Source: JAJFHI01 sp050633705 (lineage in GTDB: Bacteria > Pseudomonadota > Alphaproteobacteria > Rhizobiales > Hyphomicrobiaceae). From it: a stretch of DNA of 64,000 bases. The DNA is taken from contig JBOEGZ010000020.1 in the NCBI GenBank assembly GCA_050633705.1, forward strand, positions 142,362-206,361, in the 5' to 3' direction. Under the pieces are notes generated by a model. The model searched no databases. It was not told where the DNA came from and saw nothing but the letters and a program-made list of their open reading frames with translations. This document shows positions 17,346 through 26,932 of the stretch, one piece after another. The stretch's first letter is position 1, and the number at the start of each line of letters is the position of its first letter. Position numbers and translations under genes: made by a program.

Positions 17346-18467
17346 TTAGGCGGCCGTGCGGCCCACCTTTTTACCAGGCTTTGGCGTGCTCCAACGACGA
17401 ATGAGGGCACGAGCGGGATGTTCGACGAAGTGATACGATGCCGCTGATGCGACATAGATCGCCGCTAGCATGACCAACCAGAGTACAAGTGGAAACTCAG
17501 ATCCACTCCCGAGTTTGCGGGATAAAACCGTAAAACAAATCAGAACCAATATATGGACCATGTAAGTTGAGTAAGAAATCTCACCCAAGTAAACCAACGG
17601 CTTGGACCGCAATACGTTTTCCTCAGATCCAAGTGATAGCGTACCGATCAGCAGAATGAGGAAGCCGAGCACAGGAACAAGAATGATATCGCTTATGCCG
17701 AGATGAAAACCAACCAACAATCCGATTACGGTGACACCCAGCGCAAATTTGGCAAGACCAGAGGCAATCTCAAATTTTCGAATAAATAGATAAATAAAGA
17801 CTCCGAGCAAAAACTCCGGAACAATTCTCAAAATACCGAAGTTAAACATCAAAGCTGTGAGACGCGCGCCAGACATTTCAACAATGAAGTAAAACGCCAC
17901 GTACAACGCCACAGACAACGCCAGCCCAAGCGCGACCGGAATGCGGGTTGTCAAAAGGTAAATCGGAAAGAGTAAGTAGGCAAAAAATTCCGCACTGATC
18001 GACCAAGATGGGAAATTCCACGAATGCCAATCGGTTGTTCCCCAAGCATGCAGCATCAATAGGTGTTGGCCAAGGTGATCCCATCTCATTCCTTGCCCGT
18101 TGCTCGTAACACCCAACAGCGTGCCGATGGCATAAAAAGCGACAAACACCAGCGTCATGACAAGGTGTAGTGGATATATGCGGGCAATCCTGAATAACAG
18201 GAACTGACGATAGTCAAATTTACCTGCCAGGTATTTGTCGAGATAGGCATGGGTAAGAATGAAGCCGCTCAGGATGAAAAACAGATCGACGCCGATATAG
18301 CCTTTTTGAAAGAAATTGGTTGAGATTGATGACAATTGCGCAAGCTTGTCATGAATGTGAAAAAGCACAACATAGAAGGCTGCAAAAAATCGCAACGACG
18401 TGAGTTCCAACAAATCCTGACGCAATCCATCAGGTGTCTTTTGTCTTGCCGTAACAACCGTTGCCAT
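17346..18467 (-). CDS. acyltransferase 3 family membrane protein
   Basis: A 373-residue integral membrane acyltransferase (OafA/NodX type) with about ten membrane segments. These enzymes add O-acetyl or other acyl groups to sugars of surface polymers, using an acyl donor from the cytoplasm. LTSLRFFAAFYVVLFH near the N-terminus holds the catalytic-type histidine. FFILSGFILTHAY near residue 60 and a W-rich SWNFPSWSISAEFFAYL segment near 155 are family hallmarks. The ATG at 18467 begins close to the domain; a TTG at 18518 would add 17 residues. It converges with the deacetylase/ATP-grasp/PHP operon, a context that fits modification of the same glycan. Confidence 0.9.
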   Translation of the reverse strand: MATVVTARQKTPDGLRQDLLELTSLRFFAAFYVVLFHIHDKLAQLSSISTNFFQKGYIGVDLFFILSGFILTHAYLDKYLAGKFDYRQFLLFRIARIYPLHLVMTLVFVAFYAIGTLLGVTSNGQGMRWDHLGQHLLMLHAWGTTDWHSWNFPSWSISAEFFAYLLFPIYLLTTRIPVALGLALSVALYVAFYFIVEMSGARLTALMFNFGILRIVPEFLLGVFIYLFIRKFEIASGLAKFALGVTVIGLLVGFHLGISDIILVPVLGFLILLIGTLSLGSEENVLRSKPLVYLGEISYSTYMVHILVLICFTVLSRKLGSGSEFPLVLWLVMLAAIYVASAASYHFVEHPARALIRRWSTPKPGKKVGRTAA

Positions 18468-19090
18468 GGCTGCGCGCGCCTTAGTTTCTATTGCTGCCCG
18501 TACCGCCAAATAATTCAAGTGGTGGCCAACGCGCGGGCAAAGCCACGTTTGATCTCAATCACAGCCGACGCTGACTGATTCGCCCGCCCTCTGGCAAATT
18601 AATGACGGCCATTGCAGGCGCGCTTGCTCTATCTCGCCTACCAAGTGTTGGACCAAGATCATGCTGAGCCGGAATTAAGCACCCAGCAGCCCGGTCTTTA
18701 TATGGAAACCCATTATTGGGCTTGCTCAATATTAGGTCTGCTTTGTCTAGAGCTTACTGAGCGGGTGCCCTCAACGGGATAACGACTTGAACAAATGAGA
18801 GGTCTCTGGGTGTGAAGGGGACAAATTTCTGGCGTCTCGCATCAATTCACCCATCGAAAAATATACGCGCTTACTTTCGATTTTCTCCCTCAATAGCGTG
18901 GCTCAAAGATCGAAATACGATGCATACGACAAGCAGGCTATTTTCCCGTATCCGCTCTAGAAAGCGAACTATTATTGTCAGTTCCTCACGATGCCTGATC
19001 TAGATCAGGGCAATTTCCTCTCCAGTTCGTCTAGGTTCGCCCGTGGTTGGTGCAAATTTTACTGCACCTCAAGGTTTGGGGACTCCGCCT
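18468..19090. other. intergenic region upstream of the cbb3 operon
   Basis: About 620 bases separate the acyltransferase start (minus strand) from ccoN. The last 100 bases hold the ccoN promoter with an FNR box at 18995-19008. The remaining 500 bases show no open frame with recognisable features, no RNA gene and no clear repeat. The promoter of the acyltransferase gene should lie near 18470-18560. Confidence 0.5.
18995..19008 (+). promoter_or_regulatory. FNR box upstream of ccoN
   Basis: CTGAT-CTAG-ATCAG matches the FNR consensus TTGAT-N4-ATCAA except at the two outermost bases. Class II placement (-41.5) puts the transcription start at about 19043. That leaves a 48-base leader to the ATG at 19091 and argues against the in-frame GTG at 19043 as the ccoN start. 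The same ten-base core recurs at 27511-27524. Confidence 0.75.
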
Positions 19091-20728
19091 ATGAGATTTG
19101 GAACTGGAACAGCTGCGACAATTGCAGCGTTATTTCTTACAGCGCTACTGGCATTTATAGGATCGATTGTGGGCAGCGATGCGCTCTTTCGAACCCATTC
19201 GCTTGTGCTTTTCCTGGTTTTAGCGATCGCGACGATCATGACCTTGCGATCGACGACGTTTGCGCCCGAAGGCGGATCTGAAGCGGTTGCAAAAGACACG
19301 TCCGGTTACATGGACGACGTCATTCGATACGGCGTTATCGCGACCATGTTTTGGGGCGTTGTTGGGTTTCTTGTTGGCGTTGTAATCGCCGCACAACTTT
19401 CCTGGCCAGAACTCAATATTCAGCCATATTTCAACTTTGGACGTGTTCGCCCCCTACACACATCGGCGGTTATTTTTGCGTTTGGTGGAAACGCACTCAT
19501 CGCCACCAGCTTTTATGTCGTCCAGCGAACGTGTCGCGCGCGTTTGTTTGGCGGGGGACTGGGATGGTTTGTCTTCTGGGGGTATCAACTGTTTATTGTC
19601 CTGGCTGCAACAGGCTATTTGCTGGGGTCAACGCAATCCAAAGAATATGCAGAACCAGAATGGTACGTTGATTTGTGGTTGACGATCGTATGGGTGGCTT
19701 ATCTGATTGTATTTATGGGCACATTGTTTAAGCGCAAAGAGCCCCATATTTACGTCGCCAACTGGTTTTTCCTCGCCTTCATTGTCACCGTTGCGTTGCT
19801 TCATGTCGTCAACAATCTGGCGATACCGGTTTCGTTCCTTGGCGCCAAAAGTTACTCAGCATTTGCCGGTGTACAGGATGCGCTCACGCAATGGTGGTAC
19901 GGCCACAACGCCGTTGGCTTCTTCTTAACGGCTGGCTTCCTCGGAATGATGTATTATTTCGTACCCAAGCAAGCCGGTCGACCGGTCTATTCCTATCGTC
20001 TCTCTATCGTTCACTTTTGGTCACTGATCTTTCTTTATATTTGGGCCGGACCACACCACCTCCACTACACCGCGTTGCCTGATTGGGCACAAACGCTCGG
20101 TATGGTGTTCTCCATCATGTTGTGGATGCCCTCGTGGGGTGGAATGATCAATGGCCTCATGACTTTGTCAGGTGCCTGGGACAAGTTACGCACCGATCCC
20201 GTTCTTCGCATGATGGTACTCGCGATCGCATTCTATGGCATGTCCACGTTCGAAGGTCCGGTGATGTCAATTAAGTCTGTCAACTCGTTGTCACACTATA
20301 CGGACTGGACGATCGGACATGTGCATTCCGGTGCGCTTGGTTGGAACGGCATGATTACCTTTGCGGCTGTGTACTATCTTGTCCCAAAATTATGGAACAA
20401 AGAGGGGCTCTACTCTCTCCGCCTTGTTAACTGGCATCTGTGGCTTGCAACGATTGGTATTGTCATTTACGCCGCCGTTATGTGGGTCGCAGGTATCACG
20501 CAAGGTCTCATGTGGCGTGAGTACGACGATCAGGGCTTCCTCGTGAACTCATTTATCGAAACCGTCACGGCGATCCATCCAGAATACGTCATGAGAACCA
20601 TCGGTGGCCTGCTCTATCTCAGCGGCGCGTTGGTCATGGTCTACAATGTTTACCGAACCATCCGTGGTGAACAACGCGAAGAAACACCCATCGGTGGTTC
20701 TGCTCCATCACTCACGCCTGCGGAGTAA
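19091..20728 (+). CDS. ccoN: cytochrome c oxidase cbb3-type, subunit I
   Basis: The 545-residue catalytic haem-copper subunit of the cbb3 oxidase, which reduces oxygen to water at very low oxygen and pumps protons. About 12-14 membrane segments are visible. Candidate haem and copper ligands lie in RPLHTSAV (low-spin haem b), HNAVGFF and PHHLHY (CuB), and HVHSGALGW (haem b3 and b). The ATG at 19091 is chosen because the FNR box predicts a transcription start near 19043, where an alternative GTG lies. ccoO follows five bases later. The order ccoN-O-Q-P then G-H-I-S is the classical alphaproteobacterial arrangement. Confidence 0.96.
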   Translation: MRFGTGTAATIAALFLTALLAFIGSIVGSDALFRTHSLVLFLVLAIATIMTLRSTTFAPEGGSEAVAKDTSGYMDDVIRYGVIATMFWGVVGFLVGVVIAAQLSWPELNIQPYFNFGRVRPLHTSAVIFAFGGNALIATSFYVVQRTCRARLFGGGLGWFVFWGYQLFIVLAATGYLLGSTQSKEYAEPEWYVDLWLTIVWVAYLIVFMGTLFKRKEPHIYVANWFFLAFIVTVALLHVVNNLAIPVSFLGAKSYSAFAGVQDALTQWWYGHNAVGFFLTAGFLGMMYYFVPKQAGRPVYSYRLSIVHFWSLIFLYIWAGPHHLHYTALPDWAQTLGMVFSIMLWMPSWGGMINGLMTLSGAWDKLRTDPVLRMMVLAIAFYGMSTFEGPVMSIKSVNSLSHYTDWTIGHVHSGALGWNGMITFAAVYYLVPKLWNKEGLYSLRLVNWHLWLATIGIVIYAAVMWVAGITQGLMWREYDDQGFLVNSFIETVTAIHPEYVMRTIGGLLYLSGALVMVYNVYRTIRGEQREETPIGGSAPSLTPAE

Positions 20729-20733
20729 GAAAG

Positions 20734-21468
20734 ATGTCAAAAAGATTTAACCACGGTATCATCGAACGTAACGCGTCGTTGTTGCTCGTACTGTCATTGG
20801 TCGTTGTCTTGATTGGCGGCATCGTAGAAATTGTTCCATTGTTCTACGTCAAGAATACCATTGAAAAAGTCGAGGGTGTGCGGCCTTACAGTCCGCTCGA
20901 ACTGGTTGGACGAAACATCTACATTCGTGAAGGGTGTTACACCTGTCACAGTCAGATGATCCGGCCATTCCGTGACGAAGTTGAACGCTATGGGCATTAC
21001 TCGCTGGCGGCCGAAAGCATGTACGACCATCCATTCCAATGGGGGTCAAAGCGGACAGGACCGGATCTGGCGCGAGTCGGTGGGCGTTACTCTGATTATT
21101 GGCACGTCAATCACCTCAAGGATCCTAAAAGTGTCGTGCCAGACTCCATCATGCCGAAGTACGGTTTTTTGGCCGAGGCCAAAATCGAAACAAAAGATAT
21201 TGCAGAGCACCTGAAGACCAACCGCCTGGTTGGCGTGCCCTATACAGACGACATGATCAAGAACGCCGCGGCGGACCTGGTGGCCCAAGCCAATCCGGAA
21301 AGCGAAGGTAGCGATGCGGTAAAGGAGCGATATCCAAAAGCTGTTGTGAGCAACTTCGACGGCAACACTGAGGAGCTGACAGAAATGGACGCAATGGTCG
21401 CCTACTTGCAAATGCTTGGAACGCTCGTTGATTTCGACGCCTACAAAGCAAAAGAAAATCTAAGATAA
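20734..21468 (+). CDS. ccoO: cytochrome c oxidase cbb3-type, subunit II
   Basis: The 244-residue monohaem c subunit, which passes electrons from CcoP to CcoN. It has one N-terminal membrane anchor (about 17-38) and a periplasmic domain with the haem site CYTCH (C68, C71, H72), followed by SQMIRPFRDEVERYG, a strongly conserved CcoO stretch. PDSIMPKYGFL near 150 supplies the axial methionine. An AGAAAG stretch precedes the ATG. It is complete and collinear with the operon. Confidence 0.96.
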   Translation: MSKRFNHGIIERNASLLLVLSLVVVLIGGIVEIVPLFYVKNTIEKVEGVRPYSPLELVGRNIYIREGCYTCHSQMIRPFRDEVERYGHYSLAAESMYDHPFQWGSKRTGPDLARVGGRYSDYWHVNHLKDPKSVVPDSIMPKYGFLAEAKIETKDIAEHLKTNRLVGVPYTDDMIKNAAADLVAQANPESEGSDAVKERYPKAVVSNFDGNTEELTEMDAMVAYLQMLGTLVDFDAYKAKENLR

Positions 21469-21480
21469 GAGGCAGTTGGC

Positions 21481-21648
21481 ATGTTCTACGAAACCCTTCG
21501 CCAAATGGCAGATAGCTGGGGCCTTCTCTACCTCACGATCATGTTTGTTGGCATCGTGATTTACACGTTTCGACCTGGTTCGCGTGAGCAGGCTGAGCAA
21601 ATAAGCAATATCCCATTTAAAGAGGACAATTCCGATGTCCAAGACTGA
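21481..21648 (+). CDS. ccoQ: cbb3-type oxidase small subunit (CcoQ/FixQ)
   Basis: A 55-residue protein with one membrane helix (about 14-29) followed by FRPGSREQAEQ, the typical CcoQ tail. It stabilises the cbb3 complex. GAGGCAG lies just before the ATG. The stop TGA at 21646-21648 lies inside ccoP, which begins at 21635, so the two genes overlap by 14 bases and are probably translationally coupled. Confidence 0.9.
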   Translation: MFYETLRQMADSWGLLYLTIMFVGIVIYTFRPGSREQAEQISNIPFKEDNSDVQD

Positions 21649-22516
21649 GCATGATGACGTTACTGGTATTGAAACAACAGGACATGAGTGGGATGGTATC
21701 CGAGAGCTGAACAATCCACTTCCGCGTTGGTGGCTTTGGACGTTTTACGCCACAGTCCTGTTTGCTATCGGATACATGATCTACTACCCCTCAATTCCTT
21801 TAATTGAAGGGTCGACGATGGGGATTTCCGGTGAGACCAACCGCTCTATTCTCAAAGAAGAGATGGCGGCGATTGAGCGACAAAATGCTGGACTTCGCGA
21901 GCAGCTCAAAACAACGCCTCTCGCAGACATCGAAAAGAACGAGCCTTTGTTTCGATACGCGCTGGCAGGTGGATCGTCGCTTTTCAAAGTTAACTGCTCA
22001 CAGTGCCATGGATCTGGAGCTCAAGGTGCACCAGGCTATCCAAACTTAAACGACGACGATTGGCTTTGGGGGGGAGACCTGCAAACAATCTACTTGAGCA
22101 TTAATCATGGCATTCGCAACGAAGAGGACGACGACGCACGCACCTCCTTGATGCCGGCATTTAAGGGTGTGCTTGAACCACAGCAAATTCGCGATGTTTC
22201 GCAATACGTCATTTCCATCTCTGGTCGTAAAGCCGATAGCGCGACTGCGCAACGTGGCAAAGCAATCTATGATGAGAACTGCGCCAGCTGCCATGGCGAT
22301 AAGGGGCAAGGCTTGAGAGAGTTTGGAGCCCCAAAGCTTACAGATGCGCTGTGGCTATACGGAATGTCGGCCGCTGAAATCACGACGCAAGTGGAAAAGC
22401 CACAGCATGGCGTCATGCCAGCCTGGGGTGAGCGTCTGGGCGAAGCGGCTGTAAAACAACTCGCGCTTTATGTTTACAGTCTTGGCGGTGGTGAAAAAAC
22501 AGAACCGGCAGAGTAA
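21635..22516 (+). CDS. ccoP: cytochrome c oxidase cbb3-type, subunit III (dihaem)
   Basis: The 293-residue dihaem c subunit that accepts electrons from soluble cytochrome c or the bc1 complex. One membrane segment lies at about 33-50, after the conserved GIRELNNPLPRWW. Two haem sites follow: CSQCH (C121, C124, H125) and CASCH (C216, C219, H220). Matching methionines lie in LMPAFKG and VMPAWGE. A GAGGACAATTC ribosome binding region sits inside ccoQ. ccoG follows after 23 bases. Confidence 0.96.
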   Translation: MSKTEHDDVTGIETTGHEWDGIRELNNPLPRWWLWTFYATVLFAIGYMIYYPSIPLIEGSTMGISGETNRSILKEEMAAIERQNAGLREQLKTTPLADIEKNEPLFRYALAGGSSLFKVNCSQCHGSGAQGAPGYPNLNDDDWLWGGDLQTIYLSINHGIRNEEDDDARTSLMPAFKGVLEPQQIRDVSQYVISISGRKADSATAQRGKAIYDENCASCHGDKGQGLREFGAPKLTDALWLYGMSAAEITTQVEKPQHGVMPAWGERLGEAAVKQLALYVYSLGGGEKTEPAE

Positions 22517-22539
22517 AACTTTCAGGACCTTGAAAATTT

Positions 22540-24102
22540 ATGGCAACCGAACCAACGGTCGAAAGAATCGAAGCTGAAGCTGTAAACGCAAAGGCAAATC
22601 GGTCGCTGTATGCCAAACGAAAGAAGATTCATCCCAAAAGAGCGCGCGGCTGGTTTCGCTCTTTAAAGTGGTGGATCATGGCAGTAACGCTTGGCATCTA
22701 TTACCTCACACCCTGGGTCCGGTGGGACCGCGGCCCACATGCTCCTGATCAAGCCGTGCTCGTCGATTTGGCCAATCGGCGGTTTTATTTCTTCTTCATC
22801 GAGATCTGGCCGCATGAGTTCTTCTACGTGGCAGGCCTGCTGGTTATGGCCGGCATTGGACTGTTTTTTATTACCTCGACGGTTGGACGGGCCTGGTGCG
22901 GTTACACCTGCCCGCAAACGGTATGGGTCGACCTGTTTCTCGTTGTCGAACGCTATTTCGAAGGTGACAGAAATGCGCGGATCAAGCTCGATGCCGCACC
23001 TTGGACTGGGTCCAAAATCGCCAAAAGCTTAGCAAAACATTTCGTTTGGATTTTAATTGCAATCGCAACCGGCGGCGCCTGGATATTCTATTTCGCCGAC
23101 GCTCCAACGCTTGCTGGTCAATTTATTCGTGGCGAAGCCCTTCACGTCGCCTATGCGACTGTCGCCATTCTTACCGCAACAACGTACGTATTTGGCGGAC
23201 TAATGCGCGAGCAGGTCTGCACCTATATGTGCCCCTGGCCGCGTATTCAAGCCGCGATGTTGGACGAACACTCCCTGGTCGTAACCTACAATGATTGGCG
23301 CGGAGAACCACGCAGCAGACACGCAAAGAAACACGCACGTCAGGGCGATATCGTTGGCGATTGCGTGGACTGCAACGCCTGTGTCGCTGTATGTCCGATG
23401 GGTATCGACATTCGTGATGGTCAACAACTCGAATGCATTACATGTGCCTTGTGCATCGATGCATGCGACGAGGTGATGGAAAAAATTGGCAGGCCAGATG
23501 GCTTGATTTCCTACTCAACACTGGAAACCTATGACGGAAATATGAGTTTGGCCAAAGGTGGCGATGTCGACGGCACGATCAACCCAACGCGCGTACACGA
23601 TGGCGACGGATCGATGTCAGACAAGCTTGCACACTTCCATCTGCGTGACCTTTTCCGACCTCGGACAATAATCTATGCAACCATTTATACTCTAATCGGG
23701 CTTGGTCTCCTGACAGCATTGCTGTTGCGCGACAGGCTCGACGTCAATGTTCTGCACGAACGCAATCCCGTGTTTGTGCGTTTAAGTGATGGATCAATTC
23801 GCAACGGCTATCAGTTGAAAATTCTCAACATGAAGACCGAACCGCGCCGCTTTGAGATTTCAATTTCCGGGCTTGAAGGCGCTAAGATAAGGTTCGGATC
23901 TCGTGGCGACACGCGCGACACGGACTCACAAGTGTCCGTTCGCGCCAATCGCCTCGCGAACATAAAAACTTTTGTGACACTACCAAGCGACAAGATAAAA
24001 AAACAGCGCATGAATTTCACATTCATCATTCGAGAGCTTGCCGGAGATGAAAAAGCAAGTGCCGATGCTGTATTCGACAGCCCAGAGGACGCATTCCAAT
24101 GA
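22540..24102 (+). CDS. ccoG: cbb3 oxidase maturation ferredoxin-like protein CcoG (FixG)
   Basis: A 520-residue polyferredoxin-type membrane protein. CcoG is a cupric reductase that helps supply Cu(I) for the oxidase. Several membrane segments precede two [4Fe-4S] motifs in CVDCNACVAVCP and CITCALCIDACD near residues 280-310. More cysteine motifs, CGYTCPQ near 125 and CTYMCPWPR near 228, are part of the NapH/FixG pattern. The C-terminal 130 residues form a periplasmic Ig-like domain after the last membrane segment (about 375-397). It overlaps ccoH by four bases (ATGA), so translation is coupled. Confidence 0.95.
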   Translation: MATEPTVERIEAEAVNAKANRSLYAKRKKIHPKRARGWFRSLKWWIMAVTLGIYYLTPWVRWDRGPHAPDQAVLVDLANRRFYFFFIEIWPHEFFYVAGLLVMAGIGLFFITSTVGRAWCGYTCPQTVWVDLFLVVERYFEGDRNARIKLDAAPWTGSKIAKSLAKHFVWILIAIATGGAWIFYFADAPTLAGQFIRGEALHVAYATVAILTATTYVFGGLMREQVCTYMCPWPRIQAAMLDEHSLVVTYNDWRGEPRSRHAKKHARQGDIVGDCVDCNACVAVCPMGIDIRDGQQLECITCALCIDACDEVMEKIGRPDGLISYSTLETYDGNMSLAKGGDVDGTINPTRVHDGDGSMSDKLAHFHLRDLFRPRTIIYATIYTLIGLGLLTALLLRDRLDVNVLHERNPVFVRLSDGSIRNGYQLKILNMKTEPRRFEISISGLEGAKIRFGSRGDTRDTDSQVSVRANRLANIKTFVTLPSDKIKKQRMNFTFIIRELAGDEKASADAVFDSPEDAFQ

Positions 24103-24614
24103 CAAATCCATGCCCTATGTCAAACAAAGGTACTTTCACCGGCAGACACATGCTGATGATCATGATTGCATTCTTTGGCACGATTCTTTCGGTCAATATT
24201 TTAATGGCCGTCGTGGCATCGCGCAGCTGGACAGGTCTGGTTGTCAAAAACAGCTACGTCGCATCTCAGAAATTCAACAAAGAGCTTGTCGCCGCGCGCA
24301 ATCAGGACAAACTGGGTTGGCGCGATCGCGTGACTTACGACGGAGGGCGTATAGAGCTTCGCTTAGAAGATGCCAACCGGGCACCGGTGGTCCTGAAAAA
24401 TGTCATTGCCGAAATCGGACGACCCGCTTTCGAACAGCAAGACCAAACCATCAAGCTGACGAGAGCGAGTGACGGACAATACGTCAGCAACATAAGACTT
24501 GCACCGGGCCCCTGGCAGATCCGAATTGTCGCAGATTATGACGTTGGCTCTTACCGAATAGACAAGCGGTTCACGGTTTCCACATCACCAAATTCCAGGA
24601 GTGACGGGTCATGA
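24099..24614 (+). CDS. ccoH: cbb3 oxidase assembly protein FixH/CcoH
   Basis: A 171-residue protein with one N-terminal membrane segment (about 18-42) and a periplasmic beta-rich domain. It carries the FixH hallmark VVKNSYVASQKFN just after the membrane segment. CcoH binds the oxidase late in assembly and helps stabilise it. It overlaps ccoG and ccoI by four bases on each side. The N-terminus could also begin at the internal methionine seven codons in. Confidence 0.9.
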   Translation: MTNPCPMSNKGTFTGRHMLMIMIAFFGTILSVNILMAVVASRSWTGLVVKNSYVASQKFNKELVAARNQDKLGWRDRVTYDGGRIELRLEDANRAPVVLKNVIAEIGRPAFEQQDQTIKLTRASDGQYVSNIRLAPGPWQIRIVADYDVGSYRIDKRFTVSTSPNSRSDGS

Positions 24615-26932
24615 CATGCTGTGCAGGCGCAATCGCAGCCCAGGCCGATGAAATGAGCATGCATGCAAGCCAAGAAACCTTGCTTGCTGCATCTAAACTT
24701 CTAGAAAATGACTTGATTCAAAGTGACCTACTTGTTCCGGGTATGCACTGCGCCACTTGCATAAAAAAAATAGAGAACGGGTTGAAAAATCTCCCCGATG
24801 TCTCATCGGTGCGTGCCAACTTATCGACACGGCGCGTCAGCATACAATGGTCGAAAACCAACAACAAAGCTCGCGACTTCGTGTCGGAACTTGCAAATCT
24901 TGGCTTCGAGGCCACGATTTTTGACCTCGCCGATATTGAGACCGAAAACGATTCGATTACCCGACACTTGTTGTTTTGCCTTGCAATCGCGGGATTTGCA
25001 TCAGCAAATATTATGCTTCTTTCAATTTCTGTCTGGTCAGGTGCTGATCCAGAAACCACAAAACTCTTTCACCTTGTTTCAGGTCTCATCGCGGTTCCCA
25101 CCGTGTTTTATTCCGGGCGACCATTCTTCCATTCAGCCATCGCTGCATTGAAAGCGCGTCGCCTCAACATGGATGTACCAATTTCGTTGGCAGTGCTGCT
25201 GGCTCTTGGCATGAGTGTTTACGAAAGCATGACAGGCGGATTGGAAGCCTATTTCGACGCCGCTGTCATGCTCCTCTTTTTCCTTCTTATCGGACGTTAC
25301 CTCGACCACATGATGCGTGACCGCGCCCGTGGCGCAATACTGCGCCTTGCCCGGCTCATGCCCAAGGTCGCCCGGGTGATTTCAGCCAATGGAGGCGTGA
25401 CGTATAAACCCCTCAGCGAAATTACGATCGGCGAAGAAATTCTTGTAATGTCGGGCGAGCATGTTCCACTTGATGGTCTCATCGTCGCCGGTGCAAGTGA
25501 CCTGGATCGCTCACTGGTCACTGGAGAAAGTACACCTGTCAGCGTTCAACCAGGTCGTGAAATCGAGGCAGGGATTGTCAATTTGACCGGCCTCCTAACC
25601 ATCCGTGTTACCAAAAATTCTGAAAATTCTTTTGTTGCCGAAGTCATTCAAATGATGGAGGCGGCCGAACAAAACAAATCACACTTTGTTCGGATCGCTG
25701 ACCGAGCCGCGCAAATTTATGCTCCTGCCGTTCACTTGCTGGCAGCCCTTACCTTTGTCGGCTGGATGTTTTCGACGGGCGGCGATTGGCAGGCTTCTCT
25801 TTATACCGCCATTGCGGTTTTGATCATCACATGCCCATGCGCACTTGGACTTGCCGTTCCTATCGCACAGGTCGTTGCGGCCAATCGTTTGTTCAAAGAT
25901 GGCATTCTTCTCAAAGATGGAGCCGCACTAGAGAAACTTGCAGGCATTGACACGGCGATCTTTGATAAAACCGGAACTCTGACATTTGGTGACCTCAGAA
26001 TTGTCGATACCTGCGGCGGCACAAAAACCGAACGTGACCTGGCCACGAGTTTAGCAAGCCTTTCAACCCACCCGGTTTCGCGCGCTTTTGAGACCTTCGA
26101 CACGAACATCAGATCAAACATGCTGTCTGACATTGTCGAACATCCAGGCCTTGGAATTGAAGCGACATACAAAGATAACAAAATCCGACTAGGGCGGCGG
26201 CCGTGGGTTGAAGAGATCACTCAACCGACCAACCCTCAACAGGCTTTAGGCAACAGTGAAGTGTGTTTTGCAATTGCTTGCAAAAACATCGTTACGTTTT
26301 CACTGTCTGACACCCTTCGTTTCGACGCTGCAGAGACGATTGAGGCTTTGAAACTCGAGGGTATCGACATCGAACTTCTCTCCGGCGACACCGAAAGTGC
26401 TGTCGCCGCAACCGCGCATAATCTTAAGATCGAAAATTATTCCGCCGAGCTGAAACCTGGCGACAAAATGGAACACTTGTTGGAACGACAAAGCTCAGGG
26501 AAAACCGTGCTCTACGTTGGCGATGGGCTCAACGATGCACCGGCTCTTGCTGCTTCGAATGTTTCAATTGCACCGTCAACAGGTTGTGATGTTGGACGCA
26601 TGTCTGCTGACTTTGTATTTACCGGGCGCGGCTTTGGCGCAATTAATACAGCACTGAAAGTTGCCCGATCGACAAACAATGTCGTCAAACAGAACTTTGC
26701 ACTTGCTGTGCTCTACAACTGCATCGCGGTACCGATTGCCGTTTCCGGATTTGTCACCCCGCTCATCGCCGCCATTGCCATGTCAGCATCATCACTTGTT
26801 GTCATCGCCAACAGCTTGAGGCTTAATCAAGTGAAGGCCGAGCCTAAGACGTTGTCGTTATATTCGACTCCGATCAATCACCACATGACCAAGCACACCT
26901 CGCACCACCCACACCTGATAGGTGCAAAATGA
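24611..26932 (+). CDS. ccoI: copper-exporting P1B-type ATPase CcoI (FixI)
   Basis: A 773-residue heavy-metal P-type ATPase that delivers copper across the membrane for cbb3 oxidase assembly rather than for detoxification. The N-terminus MTCCAGA is the typical FixI opening. A heavy-metal-associated domain follows with CATC near residue 47. TCPCALG in the sixth membrane helix is the transport site. DKTGTLTFGD holds the phosphorylated aspartate, THPVSRAF is the HP motif and GDGLNDAPAL is the hinge motif. The C-terminal tail after the last helix is histidine-rich (HHMTKHTSHHPH), possibly an extra metal-binding patch. It overlaps ccoH and ccoS by four bases each. Confidence 0.95.
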   Translation: MTCCAGAIAAQADEMSMHASQETLLAASKLLENDLIQSDLLVPGMHCATCIKKIENGLKNLPDVSSVRANLSTRRVSIQWSKTNNKARDFVSELANLGFEATIFDLADIETENDSITRHLLFCLAIAGFASANIMLLSISVWSGADPETTKLFHLVSGLIAVPTVFYSGRPFFHSAIAALKARRLNMDVPISLAVLLALGMSVYESMTGGLEAYFDAAVMLLFFLLIGRYLDHMMRDRARGAILRLARLMPKVARVISANGGVTYKPLSEITIGEEILVMSGEHVPLDGLIVAGASDLDRSLVTGESTPVSVQPGREIEAGIVNLTGLLTIRVTKNSENSFVAEVIQMMEAAEQNKSHFVRIADRAAQIYAPAVHLLAALTFVGWMFSTGGDWQASLYTAIAVLIITCPCALGLAVPIAQVVAANRLFKDGILLKDGAALEKLAGIDTAIFDKTGTLTFGDLRIVDTCGGTKTERDLATSLASLSTHPVSRAFETFDTNIRSNMLSDIVEHPGLGIEATYKDNKIRLGRRPWVEEITQPTNPQQALGNSEVCFAIACKNIVTFSLSDTLRFDAAETIEALKLEGIDIELLSGDTESAVAATAHNLKIENYSAELKPGDKMEHLLERQSSGKTVLYVGDGLNDAPALAASNVSIAPSTGCDVGRMSADFVFTGRGFGAINTALKVARSTNNVVKQNFALAVLYNCIAVPIAVSGFVTPLIAAIAMSASSLVVIANSLRLNQVKAEPKTLSLYSTPINHHMTKHTSHHPHLIGAK

